Positions 32,565-41,753 of a DNA stretch of 64,000 bases are shown here, piece by piece; within the stretch, counting starts at the first letter, position 1, and every line of letters begins with the position of its first letter. Made by a program: the position numbers and the translations under genes. The stretch covers positions 124,001 through 188,000 of the forward strand of contig NZ_JAFKCT010000006.1 in assembly GCF_017254915.1 (NCBI RefSeq), in the 5' to 3' direction. A model generated the notes under the pieces. It made no database searches. It was not told where the DNA came from and saw nothing but the letters and a program-made list of their open reading frames with translations. The DNA is from Algoriphagus oliviformis. Its GTDB lineage: Bacteria; Bacteroidota; Bacteroidia; Cytophagales; Cyclobacteriaceae.

Positions 32565-35096
32565 CTATTTGTTTCTCACTTGCGTTCCGCCTCCGGTCTG
32601 TCCGCCTTCCATCTGGCCGCCGTCGCCGCCTTCTTTCATGTCGTCATTGTTGATGGACTTTCTGCGACGAGGACGCTGATCCATGCTCATCTTGCCGATG
32701 CGATAGCTGAAGTTCACCTTGAAGTTCATGTTGCGCATGGCGTTGGTGCTGTTCTGCATGATAGTAGGCGTGATGATCTCGTTGTTGATCTTAAACTCCT
32801 TCATCAGGAAGTTTTCCGCACCGAAGCCGATTGAGCCTCTCTTCTCGTTAAACTGCTTGTTGAAATTCAGACCGTACATCGCAAATCCTCCTGAGCTGCC
32901 CTGCAGCTGTACCTGACGTCCTCTGGCAAAGGAGAAGACCTGTACCTGCCAATCTTTGGGAAGGGTATAGTTACCAAAGAGTCTACCGCTGATGACAAAA
33001 CCGTCGTTTTTGGCCGCATACTGGGGATCGGTCAAGCCGTTGTCCAGCATGGCGTAGTAGAGGTCAGTACCGCCGTTCAGAGACAGCTTGTTGCTGATGT
33101 TGATGTTGAAGAAGATGTTGGCACCGACTGCCTGCTCCTGGCCGATGTTCTCATAGGTGGTGAAGATCACCCCGTCGTTTTGGACGGTTCTGAGTGGCTG
33201 GATAGATCCAGTCGTGTTTCGGTAGAAGCCGGTAAAGTTCAGCGTAGTGCTTTTGATGAAGGTACTGTAGCCCAACTCGTAGTTGTCGGTCATTTCCGGA
33301 TCCAGTTCTGGATTACCCTGGGAAATCTGCTGCGGGTTGGAGATGTCCACGTTTGGATTCAGGTATCTCAGGGATGGACGCTGTATCCTTCTGTTGTAGG
33401 CCGCCTTGATCAGGTTGCCGTTTTTCAGCTTTCTGCTGGCGTTCAAGCTAGGCACGAAAGTTCCGTATGAGGGGATGTCCGCTTCAAATTCGGTTTTGAA
33501 ATCCGCATTGATCGTGGTGTACTCGTATCTCATACCTGCCTTCAGCGTGTAGTCTTTCAGCAAAGGAGTGGTGTAGGACAGGTAGCCCGCAGTCACGTTT
33601 TGGTCGTAGCTAAACTCGTTGCTCAGCGAGGGATCTTCTATCTCGACGAAGTCGCCGTCTTCGCCTTCAGCCAGGTAGTAGGCAAAGTCGGAATAAGCCT
33701 TTCTCAGAATATTTTTTGCGCCATACTCCAGGATCTTGTTGCCTTTTTCATCCACCGGAGTCACGTAGTCCAGCTGCACGGTGAATTCCTCGTTTTTGCT
33801 TGGGTTGATGTTCTGGGTTCTGGAGAAAATATCCTCCAAATCGTCGTTGTCAAACAGCGTGTTGGTGAAGGAGTTTTCTCTGTCGTTGGCGCTGTACAGC
33901 GTCAATAAGCTGAGTTCTCTTCCTTTTTTCTCAAAAGTCCGGGTATAGTTGACGCTGACGTCGATGGAGTTGGAGTTGTCCAAAGTGTAGGTCTCTCTGT
34001 TTTGGGTCCTTGTCAGGACATCATCCAGGAAGTTTTGGGTAAGGAAGTCAGTCTGCCAGTTTTTGGAGTTTCTGATACCAAAGTTTACCGCACCGGTCAG
34101 GAAGTTGTACTGGTTGATGTCGTAGTCCACTCCGAAATTATAGCGGCCAAAGACGTCGCGACGCTCGGTATCTGCCGACTGGAGGGAGGTGGACACGGAA
34201 CCATCCGCGTTGTTGGTCACCTGCTTGTTGTCAAAGCTACCCAGGATGTTGTATCCTGCTCTGCCGAAGCCACCGAGGGAGAATCCAAGTTTGCCTTTTC
34301 TGGCACTTCCCTGGAGGCCCAGGTTGGAGCCTCTGAGGCCAAAGCCCGTGTTCACGTTGAGCGTAGCGCCTTGCAGCGTATTTTTCTTGGTCACGATGTT
34401 GATGACCCCGGAGGTTCCTTCCGCGTCAAATCTCGCGGATGGGGAAGTGATCACCTCCACGGCTTTGATCTCGTCGGCCGGGATCTGCTTCAGCGCATCG
34501 GATATGGAGGAAGCGGCGATAGCCGAAGGTCGGTTGTTGATCAGAACGAGGATATTGGAGCTACCGCGCATGGAGACGTTTCCGTCCAAGTCCACGGAAA
34601 GCATCGGCACTCTTCTGAGCACGTCCGTACCGTCACCACCAGCGGTGGTTTTGTCGTTTTCCGCCTTGTAGATCGTACGGTCCACACGCTCCTCGATGAG
34701 TTCGCGCTGTCCCTGCACGGTCACCTCTTCCAGCGCCACGCCTTCGTCGGTCATGCCGATTTCGCCGAGGTTGATTTCGGAGGACAGGGAGTTGATGTTG
34801 ACGGTTCGCTTGGCGGTCTCATAGCCAAGGAAGGTCAGGTGGAGTTCGTATTCCCCTACCTCATATCCGGTGATGTAGAATACGCCGTCTCCGTCTGCCA
34901 CCGCTCCGGAAGTGCTCACTTCCGTACCCGCCTTATATAATGCGGCGGTAGCGTAGCCTACGGCCTCGCCAGTCTTGAGGTCTTTGGCGATTCCTCGGAT
35001 TCGGCCTGCTGTCGCCCCAGCCTGTGGCTGCTGGGCAAAGGCCAAGCTTGTTCCTAACAAGAAAAAAGCAAGTGCTAGATTGAGTAAGTTTTTCAT
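32565..35096 (-). CDS. TonB-dependent outer-membrane receptor with regulatory N-domain
   Basis: An 843-residue outer-membrane protein. After the signal peptide (LLNLALAFFLLGTSLAFAQ) comes a carboxypeptidase-regulatory-like beta domain (GRIRGIAKDLKTGEAVGYAT to SSEINLGEIG, about 30-115). A plug follows (DVLRRVPMLSVDLDGNVSMR, IKAVEVITSPSARFDAEGTS, GVINIVTKKNTLQGA). The C-terminal barrel belongs to the OMP_b-brl type, and a Gly/Arg-rich tail (RPRRRKS, GGDGGQMEGGQTGGG) ends the chain. The start is at the signal peptide; a long in-frame upstream extension is antisense noise. The likely energised cargo is unknown. The divergent LytS/LytTR pair lies about 260 bp upstream. Confidence 0.9.
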   Translation of the reverse strand: MKNLLNLALAFFLLGTSLAFAQQPQAGATAGRIRGIAKDLKTGEAVGYATAALYKAGTEVSTSGAVADGDGVFYITGYEVGEYELHLTFLGYETAKRTVNINSLSSEINLGEIGMTDEGVALEEVTVQGQRELIEERVDRTIYKAENDKTTAGGDGTDVLRRVPMLSVDLDGNVSMRGSSNILVLINNRPSAIAASSISDALKQIPADEIKAVEVITSPSARFDAEGTSGVINIVTKKNTLQGATLNVNTGFGLRGSNLGLQGSARKGKLGFSLGGFGRAGYNILGSFDNKQVTNNADGSVSTSLQSADTERRDVFGRYNFGVDYDINQYNFLTGAVNFGIRNSKNWQTDFLTQNFLDDVLTRTQNRETYTLDNSNSIDVSVNYTRTFEKKGRELSLLTLYSANDRENSFTNTLFDNDDLEDIFSRTQNINPSKNEEFTVQLDYVTPVDEKGNKILEYGAKNILRKAYSDFAYYLAEGEDGDFVEIEDPSLSNEFSYDQNVTAGYLSYTTPLLKDYTLKAGMRYEYTTINADFKTEFEADIPSYGTFVPSLNASRKLKNGNLIKAAYNRRIQRPSLRYLNPNVDISNPQQISQGNPELDPEMTDNYELGYSTFIKSTTLNFTGFYRNTTGSIQPLRTVQNDGVIFTTYENIGQEQAVGANIFFNINISNKLSLNGGTDLYYAMLDNGLTDPQYAAKNDGFVISGRLFGNYTLPKDWQVQVFSFARGRQVQLQGSSGGFAMYGLNFNKQFNEKRGSIGFGAENFLMKEFKINNEIITPTIMQNSTNAMRNMNFKVNFSYRIGKMSMDQRPRRRKSINNDDMKEGGDGGQMEGGQTGGGTQVRNK

Positions 35097-35355
35097 GGGT
35101 CTGTTTTCAAAAGAGGGCTTCTGCCAATTGTTACCCCAAAGTTGCCTGCAAAGTTTCGCCCCAAAAAATCTAATAGACCAGCAGGTGCATCCTATCGACA
35201 AATCCCCCCAAGACGGAGACAAAAGCCCCAAAAACCCCGACAAACCGGCTTCATCCGACCAATCAGCGGATTCATAGGCAGAATGGTCGGGTTTGTAGAT
35301 TTGATTTGAGAGTGAAAAGTAAAATCCCTTAGTTTGGAAACTGAAAACCAACGGA

Positions 35356-36438
35356 ATGGCCTTATTCATCCCAAAAAAGAACCTTTCGCTGATCGTACAC
35401 CTCCTCGGGTGGATCATGCTCTGTGTGGTGCTGCTCCTGCTGTCTCCGCTCTCCTGGCGCATGGGAGAGGTCCAGCTGCCCGTCCAGTTTTGGGCTAAGC
35501 AGATTTTTCTGGTCGGCATCCTGATCACGATCTTCTATTCCAATTCCTCCCTTCTGGTACCCAGAGTCCTCCTGGAGGGGAAAAACTACCTCTACCTTCT
35601 CGGCATCATCGTTGGCGCAGTGTTCTTCTATGGACTTGTTGTTTACTTTGAACAATTCATCGGGTACGGCAAGGCAATGCACGAGACCTTCAACCCCGAC
35701 AGGCCTTGGGACCCAAAAAAACGATGGATACCCGGAGACGTCTTCCAGGTCCTGCTCTATGTGATCTCCATCGGACTGAGCACCTCGGTGGCGCTGGTGC
35801 AGAAATGGCAGCACGACGAAAGCCGCCGCCGCGAGCTGGACCGGCAGCGTGTCAACACCGAGCTATCGTACCTCAAGGCGCAGATCAACCCGCATTTCTT
35901 CTTCAACACGCTGAACAACATCTACGCACTCACCAACCTCGACGTGAGCAAGGCCCAGGAAGCGCTCCTGAAGCTGTCGCGGATGATGCGCTACGTCCTC
36001 TACGAAAACCAAAAGAACGAAACGCTCCTCTCCAAAGAAGTCCGCTTCATCGAGGACTACATCGAGCTGATGAAGATGCGCCTTTCCTCCAAGGTGAAAC
36101 TGAATATCCAGATAGAAGAGCCCAAGGAAGACCTCATCATCGCCCCCATGCTGCTGCTGCCCTTTTTGGAAAACTGCTTCAAGCACGGCATCAGCTCCCA
36201 GCAGGAGAGCGAGATCCTGATCAAGGTGGAAATCATGGGCGACACGCTCTTTTTCGAAACCCGAAACCACATCTTCCCCGTCAACCCGGACAGTCCCGAA
36301 GCGCACGAAAACGGCATTGGTCTGACCAATACCCAGCGCCGACTCAGCCTCATCTATCCCCAAAAACACCGCCTCAAATTTGGTAAAGACGAGGCGAAAC
36401 AGGAGTATTGGGTAAACCTGACCATCAACCTCTCATGA
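35356..36438 (+). CDS. LytS-type sensor histidine kinase
   Basis: A 360-residue membrane kinase. Four hydrophobic segments occupy the first 150 residues (LIVHLLGWIMLCVVLLLLS, FWAKQIFLVGILITIFYS, YLYLLGIIVGAVFFYGLVVYF, VFQVLLYVISIGLSTSVALV). The kinase core has the His_kinase motif LKAQINPHFFFNTLNNIYAL with phospho-accepting His180 and an ATP-binding part (LLLPFLENCFKHGI, ENGIGLTNTQRRLSLIYP). The stop overlaps the response-regulator start (ATGA), so both are made together. Confidence 0.93.
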   Translation: MALFIPKKNLSLIVHLLGWIMLCVVLLLLSPLSWRMGEVQLPVQFWAKQIFLVGILITIFYSNSSLLVPRVLLEGKNYLYLLGIIVGAVFFYGLVVYFEQFIGYGKAMHETFNPDRPWDPKKRWIPGDVFQVLLYVISIGLSTSVALVQKWQHDESRRRELDRQRVNTELSYLKAQINPHFFFNTLNNIYALTNLDVSKAQEALLKLSRMMRYVLYENQKNETLLSKEVRFIEDYIELMKMRLSSKVKLNIQIEEPKEDLIIAPMLLLPFLENCFKHGISSQQESEILIKVEIMGDTLFFETRNHIFPVNPDSPEAHENGIGLTNTQRRLSLIYPQKHRLKFGKDEAKQEYWVNLTINLS

Positions 36439-37178
36439 TCCTCAAATGCGTCGCCATCGATGACGAGCCCCTGGCCCTGGAGCTGCTGAGCAAGTTCATC
36501 AGCCAGACGGCCTTTCTGAAGCTGGAGGCGAAGTTTTCCAACGCCATCGAGGCCCTGGGCTACATCAACCTCCACGAGGTCCAGCTCATCTTCATGGACA
36601 TCCAGATGCCCGACCTCTCGGGGATGGAGCTGGCGCGGATTCTGGATGGGAAAAAAAACTCCGACAAGACCCGGATTATTTTTTGCACGGCTTACCACCA
36701 GTTTGCCATCGAGGGCTACAAAGTCGAGGCACTCGACTACCTGCTCAAGCCCTACAGCTACGAGGACTTCCTCAGCGCGGCGACCAAAGCCTACCAGTAC
36801 TTTGAGCGGGTCCACAATGCCCCGGCCGCAAAAGCGGCAGAGGCAGCACCGCAACAAGACTACATTTTCCTCAAAGTCGAATACCAGCTGGTCAAGGTGA
36901 TGCTCAAGGACATCACCCACGTGGAAGCCTACAAGGACTACGTCAAAGTCCACCTGCGGTCCAAGCCCAACCCCCTGCTCTCCCTCACCAGCATGAAAAA
37001 CATGGAAGAGCTCCTGCCCTCGGACAAGTTCATGCGCGTACACCGCTCCTTCATCGTGGCGCTGGACCAGATCGACTCCGTGTCCAAAAACGTCATCCAG
37101 ATCGGCGAGCACCAACTCACAGTAGGCGAAAACTACAAGGAACAATTCCTCGAGTTTTTGGCTAAATGGATGAACTGA
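36435..37178 (+). CDS. LytTR-family response regulator
   Basis: A 247-residue two-domain regulator. The receiver has acidic residues in AIDDEPLALELL, the phosphorylated Asp55 in IFMDIQMPDLSG, and IIFCTAYHQFAIEGYKVEALDYLLKP. An Ala-rich linker (APAAKAAEAAPQQ) leads to a LytTR DNA-binding domain (ITHVEAYKDYVKVHL, MKNMEELLPSDKFMRVHRSFIV). It pairs with the upstream kinase. The divergent TonB receptor is a possible target, judged only from location. Confidence 0.94.
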   Translation: MILKCVAIDDEPLALELLSKFISQTAFLKLEAKFSNAIEALGYINLHEVQLIFMDIQMPDLSGMELARILDGKKNSDKTRIIFCTAYHQFAIEGYKVEALDYLLKPYSYEDFLSAATKAYQYFERVHNAPAAKAAEAAPQQDYIFLKVEYQLVKVMLKDITHVEAYKDYVKVHLRSKPNPLLSLTSMKNMEELLPSDKFMRVHRSFIVALDQIDSVSKNVIQIGEHQLTVGENYKEQFLEFLAKWMN

Positions 37179-37228
37179 GTTCAGTCGGCAGTTTGCAGTC
37201 GCAGTTCGCAGTCGCAGTCGACAGTATC

Positions 37229-37360
37229 GTCACTGCGAGGAGGCATGACAAAGCAGTCTCGAAACCTCAAGCCCTGTCACTGCGAGAAGGATCGACGACG
37301 CAGTCTCGAAGCCAATAACATCGTCACTGCGAGGAGGAACGACGAAGCAGTCTCAGAGCA
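37229..37360. repeat. Tandem 47-bp repeat (three copies) of the GTCACTGCGAGG family
   Basis: GTCACTGCGAG begins at 37229, 37276 and 37323, exactly 47 bases apart. A 32-base core (GTCACTGCGAGGAGG through GCAGTCTC) is conserved and the remainder varies. The core resembles a dispersed repeat known in many bacterial and archaeal genomes. It is upstream of the deaminase gene and preceded by a short run of GCAGTCGCAGT-type text at 37190-37220. Confidence 0.78.
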
Positions 37361-37404
37361 TAGTTGTAGCAACGCCAAGCAGCTCCCCCATCAAACAATT
37401 TCCA

Positions 37405-37412
37405 TATTTTTG
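37405..37412 (+). promoter_or_regulatory. Candidate -7 box for the deaminase gene
   Basis: TATTTTTG matches the TAnnTTTG consensus but is only four bases before the ATG, which would give a leaderless message. No TTG is at the proper distance upstream. Confidence 0.25.
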
Positions 37413-37416
37413 GTGT

Positions 37417-37893
37417 ATGAGCGAAGACCAAAAGAAATACATGCGCGCAGCCATAGCCCTGGCGAAAGAGGGAATGCTGGCCGGAAACGGAGGCCCCTTC
37501 GGCTGCGTGATCGTCAAGGACGGACAGATCGTCGGCCAAGGCTGCAACAGCGTCCTCGCAACCAATGACCCCACTGCCCACGCGGAGGTCGTGGCCATCC
37601 GAGACGCCTGCAAAAACCTCAACCACTTTCAATTGGAAGGCTGCGAGGTCTACACCTCCTGTGAGCCCTGCCCCATGTGCCTGGGGGCGATTTTTTGGGC
37701 CAGACCGGCCAAAGTGTACTACGCCTGCACCAAGGAAGACGCCGCCGAAGCTGGTTTCGACGATGACTTTATCTATCAGGAAATCGAAGTCAGCCCAGCA
37801 GATCGGCAAATCCCTATGGTCTCGATGATGCGGGAGGAAAGCCAAAAAGCTTTTGAGCTCTGGAAGGAAAAAGGGGATAAAAAGCTGTATTGA
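37417..37893 (+). CDS. Nucleoside/guanine deaminase
   Basis: A 158-residue zinc-dependent deaminase. Zinc ligands and the catalytic glutamate are in TAHAEVVAIRDACK and in SCEPCPMCLGAIFWARP. The C-terminal block AGFDDDFIYQEIEV resembles GuaD guanine deaminases and distinguishes it from the tRNA deaminase TadA. It converts guanine to xanthine if that assignment is right. It is monocistronic, behind the tandem repeat. Confidence 0.88.
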   Translation: MSEDQKKYMRAAIALAKEGMLAGNGGPFGCVIVKDGQIVGQGCNSVLATNDPTAHAEVVAIRDACKNLNHFQLEGCEVYTSCEPCPMCLGAIFWARPAKVYYACTKEDAAEAGFDDDFIYQEIEVSPADRQIPMVSMMREESQKAFELWKEKGDKKLY

Positions 37894-37979
37894 GGAGTTT
37901 TGATTGATAATTTACGCTGTCTAAAACCAGCTTTTGCCTTCTTTTAGGCACCTTGCTTTTTCAATAAAACCCATTTCCC

Positions 37980-38684
37980 ATGAACCCAATCAAACACCTC
38001 CCTCTCCTATTTCTGCTTTTTCTTTCCAGCAGCCTTTTTGCGCAGCAGGAGATAAAAACCTCCTTCAACTACGGCAAGTCGGTGGCGGTGTTTGGGGGTT
38101 CGGTATCGGTCATCCCTCCCAGCGACAGTGCCAAGATCCTGTGGAAGGAGCGACTGGGAATGAGCATCACCAACTATGGCGTGCCTGGGGCTGGCTTCTC
38201 CTCGCTTCAGGGAAAATCCCTGCAGAAGCAAGTGGACGAAGCGGGAGTCTTTGACATCTACATCCTCTGGGCCTCCACCAACGACTACACCAACAAGCGG
38301 GAAATCGGCAGCAACACCGACTTCACGGAGTTTGACGGATACGACAGCAGCAAGCTGACCACCCAAGCCGGAGGCATCAACTACTGCATCAAAAAAATCT
38401 ACGAGCTCAATCCCAAGGCACAGATCTATTTTTTCACCTCCAGCAAAGCCTTCAACGACCGTGGAGCCTACGACCCTGCCGTGCCTGACGGCATGGTGCG
38501 CTACGTGGACATGCAGAAGCAAATCTGCGAGCTTCATGGCATTCCCTACCTCGACCAGTTCACCCTCGGCGGCTACAATGTGTACAACAAGGACCTCTAC
38601 TACGTCGACCCCATCCACATGAATGCGGAGGGCTACAAAAAACTGGGTGAGTTGCAGGTGGCTTTTTTGGCTTTTCCCCACTGA
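37980..38684 (+). CDS. Exported SGNH/GDSL-type hydrolase
   Basis: A 234-residue protein with a signal peptide (LPLLFLLFLSSSLFAQ). The four SGNH blocks appear as AVFGGSVSV (serine), NYGVPGAGF (glycine), LWASTNDYTN (asparagine) and VDPIHMNAEGYKKLGE (aspartate-histidine). Block I reads GGS where the classical motif is GDS. Members are esterases or carbohydrate deacetylases; which is not determined. It is followed after 34 bases by the second MITE-like element. Confidence 0.85.
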   Translation: MNPIKHLPLLFLLFLSSSLFAQQEIKTSFNYGKSVAVFGGSVSVIPPSDSAKILWKERLGMSITNYGVPGAGFSSLQGKSLQKQVDEAGVFDIYILWASTNDYTNKREIGSNTDFTEFDGYDSSKLTTQAGGINYCIKKIYELNPKAQIYFFTSSKAFNDRGAYDPAVPDGMVRYVDMQKQICELHGIPYLDQFTLGGYNVYNKDLYYVDPIHMNAEGYKKLGELQVAFLAFPH

Positions 38685-38718
38685 GAAAAGTACGGCGGAC
38701 AGGGCTGCGTCCTATTTT

Positions 38719-38928
38719 ATGATTATCCGCTTTTATGCCAGTAGGCAGCCGAGACAAACCGAAAGAACGCTAAAATTGGCGCTTTGCCCTACTTCGGTCG
38801 CCTGTGCTGAGCATAGCCGAAGCATCGATCATCGCCTGCCCGACGAGTCGGGGTCTTCCGACATGCCTGAGCACACAGACCCGATTGAAGAAGCAAATTC
38901 GCTTACTGGCAAGATTGCGGCTAATCGT
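38719..38928. mobile_element. MITE-like element, copy 2 (210 bp)
   Basis: Same ends and body as the element at 23204-23364. ATGATTATCCGC at the left pairs imperfectly with GCGGCTAATCGT at the right (10 of 12). It carries about 49 bases more in the middle, including CTGAGCATAGCCGAAG and a second inverted pair (GCCTGTGCTGAG against CTGAGCACACAGAC). CTATTTT occurs on both sides, near the left boundary and four bases beyond the right one, possibly a target duplication. Confidence 0.72.
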
Positions 38929-39014
38929 GTTCTATTTTCCCCTATTTTGGAGAAGCAATGCCGACGACGCGGTTCATTGCCTTTTTTTCAAGCTTCTTTC
39001 CAACGAAACATCCC

Positions 39015-40805
39015 ATGAACAAACCGCTACTCACCCTACTTTTTGTCCTTTGCGCCACGCTGACCTTCGCCCAAAAAAGACTCGACACCAAAAGCCTGGA
39101 AGAAAAGCTGACAGCCATACAGGCGGCAACCAAGACCGTGGGCTTTTCGGTGGCGATAGTCAAAGGCGACCAGGTGGTTTATGCCAAGGGTTTTGGCTAC
39201 AGTGACTTGGAAAACAAGGTGCCTGCCGACGAAAACACGCTCTATGCCATCGGCTCTTCGTCCAAGGCCTTCACCGTGGCGCTCTTGGGCATCATGGAGG
39301 AGGAGAAAGGATTAAAATTCACCGACAGCCCGAGAAAGTACCTGCCCGAACTGGAATTCCACAACGACGAACTCAATGACCAAGTCACCATCCTGGACAT
39401 GGTCAGCCACCGCACGGGACTGCCCCGACACGACCTGTCCTGGTATCTTTTCCCCACGGAAAACAAGGACAGCCTCCTCGCCCGGGTCAAATACCAGGAG
39501 CCCTTCACCGGTATCCGGGAACAGTGGTACTACAACAATTTCATGTATCTCGCCCAGGGCCTGATCACCGAAAAGCTCAGCGGCAAAAGCTGGGAGGACA
39601 ACATCCGGGAGCGCTTTTTTCAGCCCCTGCAAATGAATCGCTCCAACCTCAGCATCGCCGAGCTACAGCGGCAGTCAAACATCTCCAAGGGCTACAACCT
39701 GGAAAACTTCAAAACCAGCAAAGTCACTCCCTACTACAACATCGCCGCGATCAGCCCAGCCGGTAGCATCAACAGCAGTGCGAAGGAGATGGGCAACTGG
39801 GTGCGGGTTTGGTTGAACGAAGGCAAGCTTGGCAAAACTCAAGTACTTCCCAAAAGCTACGTTGCCAAGGCCGCCAATCCCCTCATGCTCGTGGGCGGAG
39901 GGATCGCTGATCCCAAATTCCCCGACCAGCACCTCAACAGCTATGGCTATGGCTGGTTTACCTCATCCTACAAAGGGCACTACCGCATGGAGCACGGCGG
40001 CAACATCGACGGCTTCTCTGCAAACGTGGCGCTCTTCCCCAGCGACAGCCTCGGCATCGTCGTGCTGAGCAACCAAAACGGCTCCGCACTGCCAAACTTG
40101 GTGAGAAATGCCATCTCCGACGAACTCCTCTCCCTGGAGAAAACAGACTGGGTGGGCTACTACCAAGAGCGCTTGGAAAAGGCCAAAGAGCAACAAAAGA
40201 AGTCCAAAGAGGACGCGAAGTCGAGCAAGGTTCCCAACACCCGGCCATCCCATAGCCTAGTGGAGTACACCGGAAAATACCAGCATCCCGGCTACGGGAC
40301 CTTCCGAGTGGAATTCGCCAACGATTCGCTTTGGGCGCAGTTTACCCGGGAGAGAACCTACCTCAGCCATACACATTACGATGTTTTTGCGCTCTATCCG
40401 GTCACGAATGGAAAGGTGGACACCACCTCGGCCGTCGGCTTCAACGTTAACTTTCAAACCAACGACCTCGGAGACATCTCCGGTGCCGACCTCAAGGTGG
40501 AGCCCACGCTGGATCCTATCTTTTTCGGCAGAAGTCCTGAGAAAGCCGCGGTAAGCCAAGAAACGCTCCAAGGCTACGTCGGCAGCTACCTGCTTTCGGG
40601 GATGGAATTGAAGGTGTCGGTCAAAAGCGAGCAGCTGATGCTTTTGGTACCTGGGCAGCCGGAATACACCCTGATTCCGACCAAGGAGGACGAGTTTGTC
40701 ATCAAGGGCCTAAGCGGCTACAAGGCGCGGTTTGAAAAGACTGAATCGGCCTTCAACCTGGTTTTGATCCAGCCCAACGGCACCTTCACCGCCACCAAAA
40801 AGTAG
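39015..40805 (+). CDS. Exported serine hydrolase (beta-lactamase class C family)
   Basis: A 596-residue exported protein with signal peptide (LLTLLFVLCATLTFAQ). The beta-lactamase-like domain covers about residues 25-370 with catalytic SSSKAFT (S-x-x-K), YYN in REQWYYNNFMY and HGG in RMEHGGNIDGF. A linker rich in Lys and Glu (KAKEQQKKSKED) leads to a C-terminal beta domain like DUF3471. Such proteins are mostly peptidases or esterases rather than drug-resistance enzymes. Start is at the signal peptide; an upstream in-frame extension overlaps the end of MITE-flanking DNA. DAAO gene follows after nine bases. Confidence 0.9.
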   Translation: MNKPLLTLLFVLCATLTFAQKRLDTKSLEEKLTAIQAATKTVGFSVAIVKGDQVVYAKGFGYSDLENKVPADENTLYAIGSSSKAFTVALLGIMEEEKGLKFTDSPRKYLPELEFHNDELNDQVTILDMVSHRTGLPRHDLSWYLFPTENKDSLLARVKYQEPFTGIREQWYYNNFMYLAQGLITEKLSGKSWEDNIRERFFQPLQMNRSNLSIAELQRQSNISKGYNLENFKTSKVTPYYNIAAISPAGSINSSAKEMGNWVRVWLNEGKLGKTQVLPKSYVAKAANPLMLVGGGIADPKFPDQHLNSYGYGWFTSSYKGHYRMEHGGNIDGFSANVALFPSDSLGIVVLSNQNGSALPNLVRNAISDELLSLEKTDWVGYYQERLEKAKEQQKKSKEDAKSSKVPNTRPSHSLVEYTGKYQHPGYGTFRVEFANDSLWAQFTRERTYLSHTHYDVFALYPVTNGKVDTTSAVGFNVNFQTNDLGDISGADLKVEPTLDPIFFGRSPEKAAVSQETLQGYVGSYLLSGMELKVSVKSEQLMLLVPGQPEYTLIPTKEDEFVIKGLSGYKARFEKTESAFNLVLIQPNGTFTATKK

Positions 40806-40814
40806 GCGCAGGCA

Positions 40815-41753
40815 ATGAAATCGGCGACGGTCGTGGGATGTGGCATCGTGGGTTTGACCGCTGCCATCGCGCTTCAGGAGGCAGGCTTCCGTGTGAAAAT
40901 AGTGGCGAGGGAAAAGCACGGAAACACCCTCTCCGCCAAAGTTGGGGCGATTTGGTTTCCCTTTGAGATTCAACCCAAAGAGAAAGCAAACGCTTGGGCA
41001 TCCTTGGCCTACCTCCGCTACCAGCAGGATCTGAGCCCGCACAGTGGCGTTTCGTTTATTCCATTTACCACCGCCTACACGGCTGAGAGCAACTCCGATT
41101 GGACGGAGCTGTTGCCAAAAGGAGCGGTTCGGAAGGCTTTGCCTTCTGAACTGCCGAGAGGAATGGAAACCGCTTTTATTTCACTCGTTCCCTTGGCTGA
41201 GCCGACCCATTACCTTCCCTACCTTTTCCAACGGTTTGTCGAAAACGGCGGCTCTTTTGAAGCTGTCGAGATTGCTTCACTGGAAGAGCTCGCCGCCCTG
41301 GATCGGCTGGTGGTCAATTGCAGTGGACTTGGGGCAAAACAGCTTTGCCAAGACGAAGACCTGCACCCCATGCGGGGCCAGATTCTCCGCTGCGAAAAGC
41401 TGCCCGTCGCCTCTTTTGCAAACCCCACCAAAAAAGGCGCGCTGAGCTATGTGATCAACCGAAGCGAAGACTGCGTCATCGGTGGCACGGACTATGAAAA
41501 CGACTGGAATGAAAATGCTGACCCGGCGGACACCGAGCTGATCTTGGCACGATTGAAGGACACGGGCGTCTCGGAAGAACCAAGAATCCTGGAAACAGTC
41601 GTTGGCCTACGCCCCCGAAGATCCGCGGTGCGATTCGAGTTTGATCCGGTGTACGCTGGCGTTTTTCACAACTACGGCCACGGAGGCGCGGGATTCACCG
41701 TCGCTTGGGGCTGTGCTTTGGAGTTGGCGAAAATACTCGAGACCAAAACGTAA
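40815..41753 (+). CDS. D-amino-acid oxidase family FAD enzyme
   Basis: A 312-residue flavoprotein. The N-terminal dinucleotide fold is ATVVGCGIVGLTAAIALQEAG. ETVVGLRPRRSAVRFE contains the substrate-carboxylate arginine, and VFHNYGHGGAGFTVAWGCA is almost the textbook D-amino-acid oxidase C-terminal signature. It would oxidise D-amino acids to keto acids, ammonia and peroxide; exact range is unknown. Only nine bases separate it from the serine hydrolase gene, so the two are probably one transcript; a shared role in turnover of D-residues of peptidoglycan peptides is speculative. Confidence 0.88.
   Translation: MKSATVVGCGIVGLTAAIALQEAGFRVKIVAREKHGNTLSAKVGAIWFPFEIQPKEKANAWASLAYLRYQQDLSPHSGVSFIPFTTAYTAESNSDWTELLPKGAVRKALPSELPRGMETAFISLVPLAEPTHYLPYLFQRFVENGGSFEAVEIASLEELAALDRLVVNCSGLGAKQLCQDEDLHPMRGQILRCEKLPVASFANPTKKGALSYVINRSEDCVIGGTDYENDWNENADPADTELILARLKDTGVSEEPRILETVVGLRPRRSAVRFEFDPVYAGVFHNYGHGGAGFTVAWGCALELAKILETKT

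Noticed and set aside
35097..35528. N-terminal extension of the TonB receptor
   Set aside because: The added 144 residues precede a normal signal peptide and run through the divergent promoter region and the start of the kinase gene.
37229..37360. Short CRISPR array
   Set aside because: Three copies have a regular period, but 'spacers' are only about 15 bases, the core is a known dispersed repeat family, and no cas gene is present.
39015..40805. Antibiotic-resistance beta-lactamase
   Set aside because: Class C fold and SxxK are present, but the DUF3471-like tail and general divergence fit peptidase/esterase relatives; resistance is not supported.
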